From Neurospora intermedia (lineage: Eukaryota > Ascomycota > Sordariomycetes > Sordariales > Sordariaceae), in NCBI GenBank assembly GCA_037102815.1, contig BTPP01000003.1, forward strand, positions 806,001 through 870,000: 64,000 nucleotides of DNA, in the 5' to 3' direction. Numbering within the stretch: the first letter of the stretch is position 1; each line of letters opens with the position of its first letter. Below, one piece after another: positions 1-10,833 of this stretch. The notes beneath the pieces are model-generated. The model was not told where the DNA came from. It did not search any database and was given only the letters and a program-made list of their open reading frames with translations. A program made the translations under genes and the position numbers.

Positions 1-109
1 AGTGTGAGAGCAGTTCAGATATTGCCATCTTTTCACTATGAAACAAGCTGGCGTGCCGTGGTATAATTTAAAGCCTGCCGGCATCTTGCTGGACTCATGC
101 GTGACGTTC

Positions 110-3073
110 TCAATCAGCTCTTTGCCTCGTGTTCTGGAATTCAGGGCTCCTCAGGACAAGTCGCAACCACTCTGCATCCTTTTGCGAGACCGCATTGGGG
201 TTCCGTTCCAACGCCCTCGAAACTCTCATCCACCGCTGCATGGCTTCCACGCTCATCGTGATAGGCTCGCCAGGCTCGTCGTATGAGTATCTGAACGATT
301 CCCCTGGGCCGAATCCCTCTCGGAGACGGGGGTCAAGAGGGGGATCGTTGGGTCGGAAGTCAGCCCAGCTTCGATCTTCCGGTTCGTCCCATAGCGGGTC
401 GAACTTTCGGCACATGGCATCTATTTCTCTATCGGCTTCCATCATCTCTTCAAATTCCGAATCGACCCATTCCTCATCTTCTGGTTCTTCAAGAGACAAC
501 TCATTCAGCATAGGTCCCAGAAATTTGTCTTCGGGGTGAGAAAGCATTTTGTCGTAGTCCTGGATAGTTTCGAGGTGAAAAGTCACGTCCTTGCGATAGG
601 GTGCAACCGCCTCTTTGTACACTTTGGAAGCAAGGACCAGGAACTCTGTCATTTTGCTTTCTCCTCCCACGGGGTCGAGCACCGTAGAGAATATGTAGCC
701 CACCACGAAGGGAAGCTGATGCTCCCTCTCTATCCAACCTGGCCCGGCGACCCGGCGAAAGTACGGGTCCACGGCGCCTTCGAGACTGCGCAAAAAGTCC
801 CAGCATTGTCTGTGCATTGCAAGATAATCGACTGAAGTTTCAGGGATTTCGGCTTCAATGTCAAGGGCCAGTTGGTGGATGAGTTGCGATGGCGTAGCCT
901 GAGGTGTTTTCTGTGGATTCTGACTTTTCTTGTTGAGGATCGCTTGCACATCATCCACAGAAAGCTTGATTCCTTCCATGCTTGGCCTGTATTGATTATG
1001 AAACATGGAGGACACCTTACCTTGAGCCATAAGAGAGCGTGGGCCTGCTTTAGTGGGCACGAGCTTCCGTGTCTTGTTTCTGGTGCTTGCGATAAAGCTC
1101 GTTGCTGAGAAGCCCATCATCATGCAAAGCTGTTTGTGGTAGCTGTCCCGCTCTGTGGGTGCCGCGCCAACAAAAAACTTGTCTTTACCGCCTTGCAAAC
1201 GATAGAAGAGATCCATGTCGTCCCATTTCGCAGCGTCGTCGATCAGCCCCTCGTTACATAAAGCATTGTAGAGATGGCCAGTATAGAGGATCCCGCCCCA
1301 ACAGCGCTCGAATTGGGTTGCATGGAGGTGGTAGGTTGTGCGGATGTAGTGAATCCAGAGACCGCAGAAAAGCGGGTGCATCTTGAGAAAGGTGTGTTCT
1401 TTGTTGTTACGGGAGGTTAGGAGTCCTGTGGACTCAATAACTTTGTAGAGCGGGTTTTCAGTGAACCAGCGCGCCTCATTTTGGAGTTTGATAAGTTGTC
1501 TGTCGCCGTGCATTTGCTCCCAGCCCTCTGCCGTACACAGTTAGCAATGGCTTTGTAAGTTCTGGGGACTGAAAAGGCAGTTCGTACTGATGGTCAAGTT
1601 TTCGTAATACTCCAAATTTTGGGTGATACTGTCATCGATAGCCATATTGTACCGCATCATGGCCCAAAACGGCTTCTCAGACTGCCGTCCCAGAACGCGA
1701 CGTACATCAAGATGAATGGTGGTAGCAAACGCGAGCCAGAAGGGTAGAACCTTCTCTTTCCTGGTAAGGAGAAGGCGAAGCCCGCGCAAAAGTTCGTCCT
1801 CAACGGGCATATCGGCATACAATCCTTCCGGGAGGGCATCTGGCGGAGTGGTGTTAAACCTTCCCATGAGATCAAATTGGGGCGCGACCTCCAAGAAAGC
1901 AGCTTTATCTTGCTGCCATTTGACGTCTGTCGGTGCCGAATCATAGTCGATCGTCTGATCATACCAGCCAAACTTGCCGTTATAAGTCACCACCTCGCTT
2001 GACGTCCTTGCCTGGCTGATCCATGCTTCGAGAAGAATGAAGGCAATGGTCATGGACTCGTCCAGCATGGGAAAGGCGCTGAGATTTATGTCACAGCCTG
2101 GAGTGCGCTCGGTAATATCAATTCCCTGACTACTGGTAGCCATTTGACAGTAAAACACTGCCCAGTCCTTAGGGGTCCTTTTGTCTCTGTTCAAACGGAC
2201 GCTATCAGCAGCATCTTCCTCCATAAATCGGGCAATATTGATGGCCGTGTTTGTAGCAACGGCCACGGAAGGCAAAGACAGCTCGCCCTTGGCATAGGCA
2301 GCCCATAGATTTCTGACCTGCATCCGGAGAGCGCGGACATCGCGGAAGAGGGTAGCAAAGGCGACGAGAGAGGACGCAGAGTCTTCAGCTTCATAATCGA
2401 CAATGACGCCCTCATCGACGGTTTCCTTGCCTTTGGAGGCTTCCTTCGAGTTTCCTGTAGAGTCTCCTGTGAGGTCAAAATCGGGAGCATCATAAAATTC
2501 GAGAAGATCAAACGGATTGGTGCTAGCTGTTGTCTTGGGTAGCTTGGGGAGAGCCCTCGTGGCCCAAGAGTCTCTGAACAGAGGCTCGAGGATATGTCGA
2601 ACCTTCTCTAAAACTGAGACGAAGTAGGAGTGGTTTTCATTGGACTCAAGCTCCAGGGCGCGGCCATGATCCTGGAGGAGCCGGGCAAAACCTTTGCGCA
2701 CCGTGATGGCGCGCTCGATAGCAACTGGAACAACGGCCGGAATCTCAACAACCCTTGCCTCACTCAACTTGGTACCGATGAATTCGGCGAGTGGCACAAA
2801 GTTTTTGAGCGCAAGCACATACTTCTGCCTCTCCGAGAGGCCTTTGGCCTGCCCGTGCGCTTCTGCAGCAGCATGAAGCTTTGCCGATTTTCGGGCTTTA
2901 CCCTTGAGCCGAGCGCTTTTGAGGTTGGGATTTGCGGGAGAGGCCGAGTTGGAAGCGATGAGTTCGGCGGTGCAGCCCAGCGTCTTTCCGGTCTGGGCTA
3001 GCCACGAGGCCACGACATCAGTGTCGTGCTTGTATTGGCGATATGTACTGTAAAGATTGCTTGGCAACATCAT
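110..3073 (-). CDS. DUF6604-domain protein, two exons
   Basis: Two minus-strand reading frames (3073 to 1588 and 1527 to 110) join across a 60-nt intron at 1587-1528. The intron has donor GTACGA, branch TTGCTAAC and acceptor GGCAG, and the junction reads ENLTIKGWEQMHG in frame. The product is 967 aa. The N-terminus (LYSTYRQYKHDTDVVASWLA) matches, from memory, the start of the DUF6604 family, an uncharacterised domain of filamentous fungi. A Lys/Arg/Ala-rich stretch near residues 50-80 may be a nuclear signal. The C-terminal 150 residues are acidic, then Arg/Pro-rich. No signal peptide or membrane segment is seen. Two adjacent Met codons open the frame; the first was taken. The next gene upstream is an Hsp70-like ATPase on the same strand, 335 bp away. 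No biochemical function is known to me and none is claimed. The exon join is firm; the family call is fairly firm. Confidence 0.85.
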
Positions 3074-3408
3074 GATCTATCGAAGAAGTTGAGGTGGTCA
3101 AATTCATGTTTGGTGGTGGTATTGGTGGCAGGCGAGATCCATCCCGAAAAGGCAGATGAAGAGTCAATACTGAGGTATACGCTAACAGCCACTAACAGAC
3201 TCACATACAAGATACGCGGAGACAAGTTATGAACTTTTTAGAGGTCGTGCATACCACCACCACTACTGGCACCACCTGCACGAGTCGCGACGAAGCTGCA
3301 GTGTTTTTTTTTTGTATCAAACTCTCCATCTTGGCACAGCAACCACTCTTGTGCAAACAAAACAACCACGTCCATCCGCGTGATTCACCACAAAATTTGC
3401 CATCTCAA
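3074..3408. other. Spacer between the Hsp70-like and DUF6604 genes
   Basis: This spacer holds the 3' flank of the Hsp70-like gene and the upstream region of the DUF6604 gene, both on the minus strand. I see a run of nine T at about 3305 and CA-rich stretches but no gene, hairpin or clear promoter box. Confidence 0.5.
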
Positions 3409-5399
3409 TCACATCCCTTTCACCTTGGACCCTTCTTGATCCCAGTCGACAGTTATAGGTTCGTGGTTACCCGAGAACTTCTGGCCACCAAACCACAGTT
3501 CGAACCTCAAATCAGCCGGCGCTACAATCACTCTGACATCAAATTGACAGATGTAGAAAGTGACCCCGCGGGACCAGCAAGTTCCTCTCTTGTTGACTTT
3601 GACAAGCTGGTCTTGCTGGACTCCATTCAGATTGCTTTTCACTTCGCAAAGCTTATACGCTCCATCTGAAATAATTGTCAGCCAGAGATTGACTACATGA
3701 CCGTGGTGGGTGCCGGATACCAACCTTGCTTCATGCTACTGGGTAACTGTGACGGAGCATTGTGGGAGACGACAATTTGAGAATTCCATGCCCTGGTCGT
3801 CTCCGTTTCGGCAAGCCGGATCTGAAAGGATTTCACCAAGAACGCATTGGGGTTTACTTGGTCGCCCTTTTTGATGAGCCACTGGATTTGGTTCAAAGCC
3901 CATCTCTTGCTCGGCTCAAATGGGTCGGGGCGGACATCTTCGTTGTAATGCATGGCGGGCACATAAACCTGCTGGACAATGACGCCGTAACTGGCTCGAG
4001 CAATGCGGGTTGACAACACCGAGGTGGCTCCTCCCGATTCCCATCTCTGTTGCCGATCAAGGAGAAGGCCTCTCACCACCACCAACTGAGGGTCATTGCA
4101 TGGGATGACTGCCACTTGGTCGCTCGCATTGGGATGTCGGTGGACGAGGAACCGCTGCTGGAGCTGGTCACGGACGTAAGCTGAGCTGCCCAGTCCGCCC
4201 GAAAGGACCATGTATTGCACCTGGTGCAAGTGTCCCATGGTTCTGAGCCATTCTAGCTCGCCCATGATTCGGTTCACGATGCCCTCAATTTGCGGGTCAA
4301 ACAATGATTGCATTTCTTGACTGTTCTGAGGTTAGCCGGTCATCCTTGGAATCACTGGATGGCTTTGCCTGACAAGAGATACTCACATCGTGAAAACCAT
4401 CCTCCCGTTCTCAATCCCCAGCCCGGCGTGGCTAAAGTTATAAGCCAACCCTTCGATTGGAATTCTGAACAGCTCTTGCATGTATGCCCTTTCGCCAAAC
4501 TTGTGTTTCACTGTCCGAAACTGGTGGCTTCTCGCCAGGCGCAAGGGCAGATCAGGAGGTATATGAGCCGCAGCATCCGAACAGGCTTCCAGCCTCCGTT
4601 GTACCAAGCGCATAAACAACCGGTCGATCAGTGTAGCTCCTATCCCTACACCGTTGACGGCATGCAAGGAAGCCATCTGCGGGACTGCCATATTCAAGGA
4701 GGTAACCTGCATCAGAGCCAAATCCGTTGTTCCGCCACCGGCATCGACAGTGAGAAAGACACTCCCCATGTTGAAGCTAACGGCACTCGATTTGAGCGTG
4801 GCCACAGCCGCCGCCTCGGCTTCGGTCAGGTCGACCTGGGCAGAGTGCTTCGGGCCTTCAACCCCAAACCCTGCCTCTCTGATCACCTTCTTAAATGAGT
4901 TGACGATGCTTTGACTCGTCCAGGTGGTGGGAACGCTGAACAGGAACTCGACTGCCAGGTCTGTCCAGCCGTTCCCTACCCCACGTCGTCCAATCTGCGT
5001 CTCGATGGACTCCTTGACGTGGACATAAACCTGCCGGAGAAAGTCGGTTACGAACTGTTGCGCTTCGTAGACACTTTGCGGTGCGCTGGTGAGGCCTTGC
5101 TGCTGCGCGTCTGCCAGCGTATCCGCGTCCATGAAGATCTTGAAGAATTCCCGGCGTAGTTTCGCGCCACCAGGAACTCCAGCTTCAAGCTCGTCGTCGG
5201 CACACATGAAACCCCATGACGAGAGAGTGCCGTTGGCGTTGTAGACCAGCGTCGTCGGCACCTTGCGTTCGCCTCGGTCACCGCTGCCGGGCCAGTCACT
5301 GATCACTTGGATGGGGGTCTTGGGGGTCATCCATGCCACGCCCGTATATGTTGTCCCCAGGTCGACGGAGACAACAATATCCGGGCTATGTGGGTTCAT
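3409..5399 (-). CDS. Hsp70/HSPA12-like actin-fold ATPase, three exons
   Basis: Exons are 5399-4387, 4320-3725 and 3665-3409, giving 621 aa. Intron 1 (66 nt) has donor GTGAGT and acceptor AACAG; intron 2 (59 nt) has donor GTTGGT and acceptor TTCAG. Both joins keep frame. The Hsp70-type nucleotide-binding motifs are visible: phosphate-1 loop VDLGTTYTGVAW near residue 12, phosphate-2 loop DAGGGTTD at 219-226, and adenosine motif LSGGLGSS near 377-384. After the ATPase fold comes a short C-terminal region (FDVRVIVAPADLRFELWFGG) instead of a full Hsp70 peptide-binding domain and lid, as in HSPA12-like fungal proteins. Expansions of this family are common in filamentous ascomycetes; clients are unknown. 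The gene precedes the DUF6604 gene on the same strand and is divergent from the membrane-protein gene at 6124. Confidence 0.88.
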
Positions 5400-6123
5400 G
5401 TTGAGATCGGTATGGTGGACTGCTTGGTATATGTCAAGACAAGCTGTGCTGAAGACTGATTTTTGAGATAAATGTACCTTTTGCGTTGAACTTGGGTTAA
5501 CGTTAGGCTCTTGAACTCAAAATGAGTGGAAGACGGCCTGAGCTAGCACATAGTTCACGACCTGATATGCGAGGAGACACAAAAGTCCGAGGGTACATGC
5601 ATCACGGAGGCAAAGCTCCAAACGCAACGGAACCAGCAGGAGCTTAACCCTGTATGTCTCCTTGAAGACAACAGAAAATGAAAGGTTGGGCGGCCAGAAA
5701 AGTGGTCTAGATTCGTTTCCGACATCATGACCGGCTGTTGGGAGTGGTTGCCCAGGGATTGTCATGCACGTATTCGACAGAGACAAGGCCGCCAATTGCT
5801 GGATGAATAGATGCGACTGACTGGTCGCGAGGGTCTGCTCTATCTATCGCCATGATTCCATTCTTGAACATGCGGAAGATGTGGCACGAATATTATCAGT
5901 CAGCTTTGTGGCTGTCCAGCTGAAATGCACTGGACAATACTATGCAGGTGTATCACACAGTGTGTGGATTTTCTCCTGCGTCGACGAGGTCCTGGGCTGG
6001 TGTTTCTTCCTGATGATTTCCTATCTTATTGAAAGGAATCCATCCTTCGCCCGGTCATACCAGTTGCAAAGAATCAGTCACTCCTCGGAGTTCTTCTGGG
6101 CCTTGTCCTCTTCGTCTTTCACT
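5400..6123. promoter_or_regulatory. Divergent spacer between Hsp70-like and membrane-protein genes
   Basis: This 724-bp region lies between two divergent start codons and must hold both promoters. I found no convincing heat-shock element array (nGAAn repeats) or TATA box by eye. Short open frames here have no recognisable similarity. Confidence 0.4.
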
Positions 6124-7485
6124 ATGGCACAGCCTTTAATTACTACGGTAATTGTTACAACCACTCTCACGGACAAAAGCCAGGCGATCACATTCCTATC
6201 GACATTGACACCGGCACCGGTAGTAGTATTAGAGGCCGAATCCAACACTAGCTCTTCGCCAACCTGCAGTCCCGCTGTCAGTGGAAACAGCCCCGATGGG
6301 GATTCTCAATGCCAAACTACTCCAGCATCGGCTGAAAGACGAGGCGGAGTGGCATCTGGTGCAGCGGCCGGTATAGCTATCGGCTGCCTCATCGCCGGTA
6401 TTCTTCTCGGTATCGCCGCCGCCTTCTGCTTCTTCTCAAGGAGAAGGCAAAGACACAGAGGTCATGGTGATATTACCGAAGTTGCTATGACACCCTCCAA
6501 AGATGCTTCCTATGCACAGGTTGGGCCAGGGACGCAAAAGCAGGACGACAACGTCATGCCCCAACTGAAGAACTTTCTCCTCGATTCCCTCTCCGATCAG
6601 GAGCTCGCCGCCGAGCTTCGCGACCGACACCACCTCATCCAGCAACACGTCGAGAACCACTATCACTTTCACCCCTTGGATGCTACACGTGTAAATCGCC
6701 AAAGCCTTGTTGCGGCCCTCTCCCAACTAGGCTTGGGCGAAGCTAGTACTGAAGGCCCCTCAGCCGAAACGATCGTCTTATTTGCCTTGGATCCGAACAC
6801 AAGGCAGACAGCTCTCCAGCACGTCTTATCCACGGTTATATTCACCAGCATTGATCCCAGCGCCCGGAGCCCGCTGTCCATGCTTCCCCCGCCCGTTGCG
6901 GCGTTTCTGCAGTCTGTTCCCATGGATGAAGAGCACGGAGTAAGAAGACAGGTGCATTCTCAAGGTTCGTGTTCCCTCATGTGCTTCCAGCATTATCACC
7001 GCCCACAATCCGCTTTTTTCGAAACCATCTTGATAACAGAAATCCGAATAGCTTCCACCCTAGCCCTTCACTGGTGGCGTGTGCTCTCCGCCTTCTTGTT
7101 GCACCCTCAACGCAGCCAGCGGACAGCCTTGACTCCAACAGACGCGGCGCTCGCGCCCCAAGCTACTGCCATGGCGCAAGCGCTGAATAGCTTCCTGAGG
7201 TACTTTGTCGAGGACTCGGACACAGCTCGGTTCCAGCAGGAAAGCCATTTGCGGGAGGTCATTGTCGAGTGCGCCAAGTTTGGGTACCTGCTGTTTTCAC
7301 AGCCGAGTGACTGGTGTATGTTGCACGTTGCTGGGCACGAGCAAGTGGCCGGCACAGTTCGCAGCTATCGAGAAGGGATAGTGTGCGCTGCTGGTCTGGT
7401 CAAGCGTACGGATAAAGATGGAAGGCGGCTGGGTGGAAGTGCGCAGACAAGTGGGACGTTGGTTGTTCCGCCTGTGGTTGGGTGA
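6124..7485 (+). CDS. Single-pass membrane protein with Ser/Thr-rich outer part
   Basis: The frame is open from further upstream, but the first good ATG is at 6124, giving 453 aa unspliced. Residues 1-75 are Ser/Thr/Val/Pro-rich (repeated TTVIVTTTLT-type text) with a few Cys, typical of an exposed fungal surface segment. Residues about 79-105 are a Gly/Ala/Ile/Leu membrane helix followed by SRRRQRHR, a stop-transfer signal that puts the C-terminus in the cytosol. The cytosolic part carries the segment SDQELAAELRDRHHLIQQHV and a hydrophobic C-terminal region. A candidate 75-nt intron lies at 6965-7039 (donor GTTCGT, acceptor ATAACAG). It keeps frame either way and its removal leaves 428 aa; I favour splicing because the intron text (SCSLMCFQHYHRP) looks non-coding. 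Similar one-helix proteins are widespread in Sordariomycetes, but I know no name or function. Confidence 0.72.
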   Translation: MAQPLITTVIVTTTLTDKSQAITFLSTLTPAPVVVLEAESNTSSSPTCSPAVSGNSPDGDSQCQTTPASAERRGGVASGAAAGIAIGCLIAGILLGIAAAFCFFSRRRQRHRGHGDITEVAMTPSKDASYAQVGPGTQKQDDNVMPQLKNFLLDSLSDQELAAELRDRHHLIQQHVENHYHFHPLDATRVNRQSLVAALSQLGLGEASTEGPSAETIVLFALDPNTRQTALQHVLSTVIFTSIDPSARSPLSMLPPPVAAFLQSVPMDEEHGVRRQVHSQGSCSLMCFQHYHRPQSAFFETILITEIRIASTLALHWWRVLSAFLLHPQRSQRTALTPTDAALAPQATAMAQALNSFLRYFVEDSDTARFQQESHLREVIVECAKFGYLLFSQPSDWCMLHVAGHEQVAGTVRSYREGIVCAAGLVKRTDKDGRRLGGSAQTSGTLVVPPVVG

Positions 7486-8941
7486 CGAACTGAGTGAGCT
7501 TGTCACGCGTTCATCGACGGGAGGCGGTTCGGCTTAGGTTGTGGGGATTTGGAACGGCACTGAGTACACATACGAGGATAAGGGACATTTCACTGGGTGC
7601 GTAATACATCTGCTCGGATATCGAGAAACTGGCAGTTTTCAAGCAGGCAAATGGGGTTCTATCGTTGGCCAACCTCTACAGCAACATCTGATGGTCAACT
7701 TGCCGACCGCATCCAAAGTCCCTGTGTCCTTTGGTTTCCACCTTCATATTTGAACGTTAGGCAATCTCTAAACCAACAAGGGGCGATCACAAATTCCTCT
7801 ATCTTGTTCCGGCTAAAGTTACTGCGATCCTCCTCATCGCATCTAACGGGCGAGGCTCTCACATGTGCGAACTAGCTGTCATCGACACTGTACCCCTTTC
7901 CCATGTACATAGGTAGTAAACACTTAACTGCGTGGCCGCAGACTTGCAGGGGCCTTGCATTGGTTTGGGTGTGAGACGGGACCCCCAGGTTGATGGAAGG
8001 CAGCCATTAGACGCCGGCTGTGGCGTTTATAATAGGTTCCAGACTTTGTCACATCGTCACACAATTTTCTCATTCAATACCAAGAACGCCTTGAGGATGT
8101 CCACCCCCTCCTGAAGTCGTCATAAAAATAAACCGAACATGGACAGTCCAGCACGGCTCATGTTAACTAGGAAAGACCCGTTACAAACCTGTGATAGGGA
8201 TCACAATAAATTGGGAACATGTCGACCAAAATCATCCAGAGATTCTGCCATTCAAGAAGTGCCTCAAAACCAGGCTTAAAGGTATTATAAAGACGCTTGA
8301 AAGCGTCCTAAGTGTATACCCAAGGTGTAATGTACTGATCGCAACATGTTAGGTCTATTCTTATGACTATTCGCCTCCTCAAACCGAGGCTTATCAAAGA
8401 TTTTGGGAGCTATCTACGTAGACGCTTCCACGAATGCCTTTATTACCTATGTGTCACCCCCTGTGTTACTATCCTCTTCAGCTGCTTTCGACTAGGAATT
8501 CCTAGCCAGGTTAGATCAGGCTCTCAGGTCAACACCCTCAAAATGGGCCAATCAGTACGCTAAAGGAGCTTATTGGCATTCATTGTCACCAGTCTGGTTA
8601 CCATCGTGCCAGGTCAAGAGTCAAAGATGGGTTCTGAACCACCCAGCTTTGAGCTTGGACTTGCAGCTGAAGTTGTCTCGGGCCAACCTGGCCAACCGTT
8701 CTTCCAGGTTTCCCCGCTGTCTCGTTTTCATTTCCTCACACGACACAGTTAGTCAAGATCCGAGCATGTTCAATTTGACTCTCGCTTCATTTCCAGCGTC
8801 CAATCCTAATTAACTTGCTGCGCCGAACCTCTTTCTTTGTTGCTTGCCAGAGGTACCTAGGCAATCCCAAAGCAGCCCCCGGCGTCACTCTCACCACTTC
8901 CCGCCAGCCTAAAGGTTAGGTGATTTTCTCTCCTCACCAGC
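7486..8941. other. Intergenic stretch without recognised gene
   Basis: Nothing codes convincingly here. Positions 8220-8560 carry two short open stretches in different frames (HPEILPFKKCLKTRLKGI-type, then a Leu/Arg/Cys-rich text), which could be a decayed gene or chance. The 300 bp before 8942 are pyrimidine-rich like a fungal 5' leader and contain the word GGTACCTAGG near 8853. Confidence 0.4.
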
Positions 8942-10129
8942 ATGGAAGCAATGGAAATACCCCCCGGCATCACATCCTCTCACAAAGCTCTCCTCTTCAA
9001 TATCCCCCTCGACCACACCTCCACCGTATCCGCAGTCCGTCCCTGTCTCGAGCTGGCACGAACCTGTGTTGTCGACCTCGAGGACTTGATCAAGCTGTGT
9101 AACGAAAACTTGCCTCTTCTGAGGACAAAACCGGCCATCTTTCAGCGGACCATCAACATCATCGAGAGCGCAAGAGGGAAAATAGCCCGAGTATGTCAAT
9201 TGCTGGAGAGATTGACGACTTCCGGGCGGCCTGAGTCTTCTGGGTCTTTTGCTGAAGCGCGGGGGCATCATGACCATGACGGTGGCGGCCAGATTCAGAT
9301 CTCTTTTAGAAACCGCTGGGGATGGCTGATCGCCGACGCTCGCCACTTGGTCAACCACGAACAACCGCTTGTGGCGAAAGAGCATGGTGCTGTGGTTTCC
9401 GAGTTGAATTTTATAAGGCACTTGTTGCTCATCGCTCCTACTATTGTCAAAGAACCAGGGCCAAGACTAGCACAACAAGATGGGCAGTCAAACTCAAATA
9501 ATCACGGCGGTAGCGGCCGGCGTTCCGAAACGACCGCATGGGAGAACGTGGGTCTTCTGGGCGAAATCATAGGCGGAGGCGGAAGCGGAAAATGCAATCG
9601 AACAACAGAACAACGGCAGCCACAGCAACAAACATATCCTAACAACCCCAGGTCCGGATCCGGTGGTAACTACTTAGTACTACCACCGCCATATTCGGGC
9701 ACGCCAGGATCCAAAGCAACTAATGCCTCGAGCACGACTCTATGGGATATGGGGCCGGGGTTCCAAGAGCTTCCAGCCCCAACAAGTCAATATGTCTCTG
9801 CCAATGCACACACCAGGCCAAATGCCCTACACAAGTCGTTGTCATCAACAATGGTATTTGACACAGTCGGAGTGGGATTGCTCTACGGCGATGGCCATGG
9901 TCACACAAAATCGTCGTCCCTGACATCAACGTCAACACCACGGTCGGAGCTACCTGGGCCATTGGCTGCTGCCACTAGCAACACGCTTATCTATAATCAA
10001 CATACACACCATCATAATTACCAGTGCTATCATCATCGCCACAACTATAACCAGATGGCAATCAATGAGGGGGAACCGCAGGAACTGTCAGGTGTGGCGT
10101 TTGCTCCAGATCCTGTGGAATTGCCTTGA
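8942..10129 (+). CDS. Hypothetical protein with helical N-terminus and His-rich tail
   Basis: This single open frame of 395 aa starts at an ATG after a pyrimidine-rich leader. I do not recognise the family. Residues 20-180 look folded and mostly helical (SAVRPCLELARTCVVDLEDL and the following Leu/Ile heptads), interrupted by a short HHDHDGGG loop. Residues 180-395 are low complexity: Asn/Gly/Ser/Gln-rich, then a His-rich segment near the end (THHHNYQCYHHRHNYNQ) that could bind metal or simply be disordered. No signal peptide or membrane segment is present. Codon use and an uninterrupted frame of this length support a real gene. The structured half may be a fungus-specific N-terminal domain of the kind found on signalling proteins, but that is a guess. 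Confidence 0.65.
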   Translation: MEAMEIPPGITSSHKALLFNIPLDHTSTVSAVRPCLELARTCVVDLEDLIKLCNENLPLLRTKPAIFQRTINIIESARGKIARVCQLLERLTTSGRPESSGSFAEARGHHDHDGGGQIQISFRNRWGWLIADARHLVNHEQPLVAKEHGAVVSELNFIRHLLLIAPTIVKEPGPRLAQQDGQSNSNNHGGSGRRSETTAWENVGLLGEIIGGGGSGKCNRTTEQRQPQQQTYPNNPRSGSGGNYLVLPPPYSGTPGSKATNASSTTLWDMGPGFQELPAPTSQYVSANAHTRPNALHKSLSSTMVFDTVGVGLLYGDGHGHTKSSSLTSTSTPRSELPGPLAAATSNTLIYNQHTHHHNYQCYHHRHNYNQMAINEGEPQELSGVAFAPDPVELP

Positions 10130-10833
10130 AGTGAAGGCTCATTTGTGGTACTAGGCCTACCTTCTAGTTATAACAAGTTCGCTTGAAACTATATCGTGTA
10201 TGTAGGGCCTAACTTAGGTGGGCAATCGCTCTCAAAATATCGTCGGCCCGATGGGGGCAGAGACTCTGCACTTGACGCAGTTCGCCTGTAGGATCTGTGT
10301 ATTGTGGGGATGCTTCGTAGCATTCACTCGGATGACCTCAAACACCAAAACGATTTGACCGGACCAAATTCACTGCTGATGAACATCATGATATAACTAT
10401 GCATCTGTATGTGTGTGTTATACCGGCGCTCATGCCATACCAGGTATTTAGTCTACATGCGGACCTGAAGACTGGAGGATATGATCTCAGACACTTGGAG
10501 CCATCAACGAGGGGATTTTAAGGGAAGGACCTCACAACACCTCGGCTGACCAATCCATCAAGGTTAAAAGGACGCGGAAGGCTCTAATGATAGTGCGCTT
10601 GTGCTTGCGCCGACAAAACAGCGATGCTCAGCAGCTGTGTTCATATCTTCAAAACGACTGGTTAGCCTTCATGATTCCCTTCTGCGCTTCTAGAGGACCT
10701 CATCTGCTTGATTTTTTTTTTCCCTTTTGGCTCTTTCTGGCGCTGTTCGCAAGAGGCTTTGAGATTCTGGAGCGCCGGTCAGTGCCAGCCACCCCAAGCT
10801 TAGAGCCTCATTTAGGTGGTCTGACGTACCTCG
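10130..10833. other. Convergent intergenic region, 3' flanks
   Basis: This region lies between the ends of the hypothetical gene (+) and the SRRM1-like gene (-). It contains AT-rich 3'-UTR-like text and a run of nine T near 10711. I see no gene. Confidence 0.5.
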
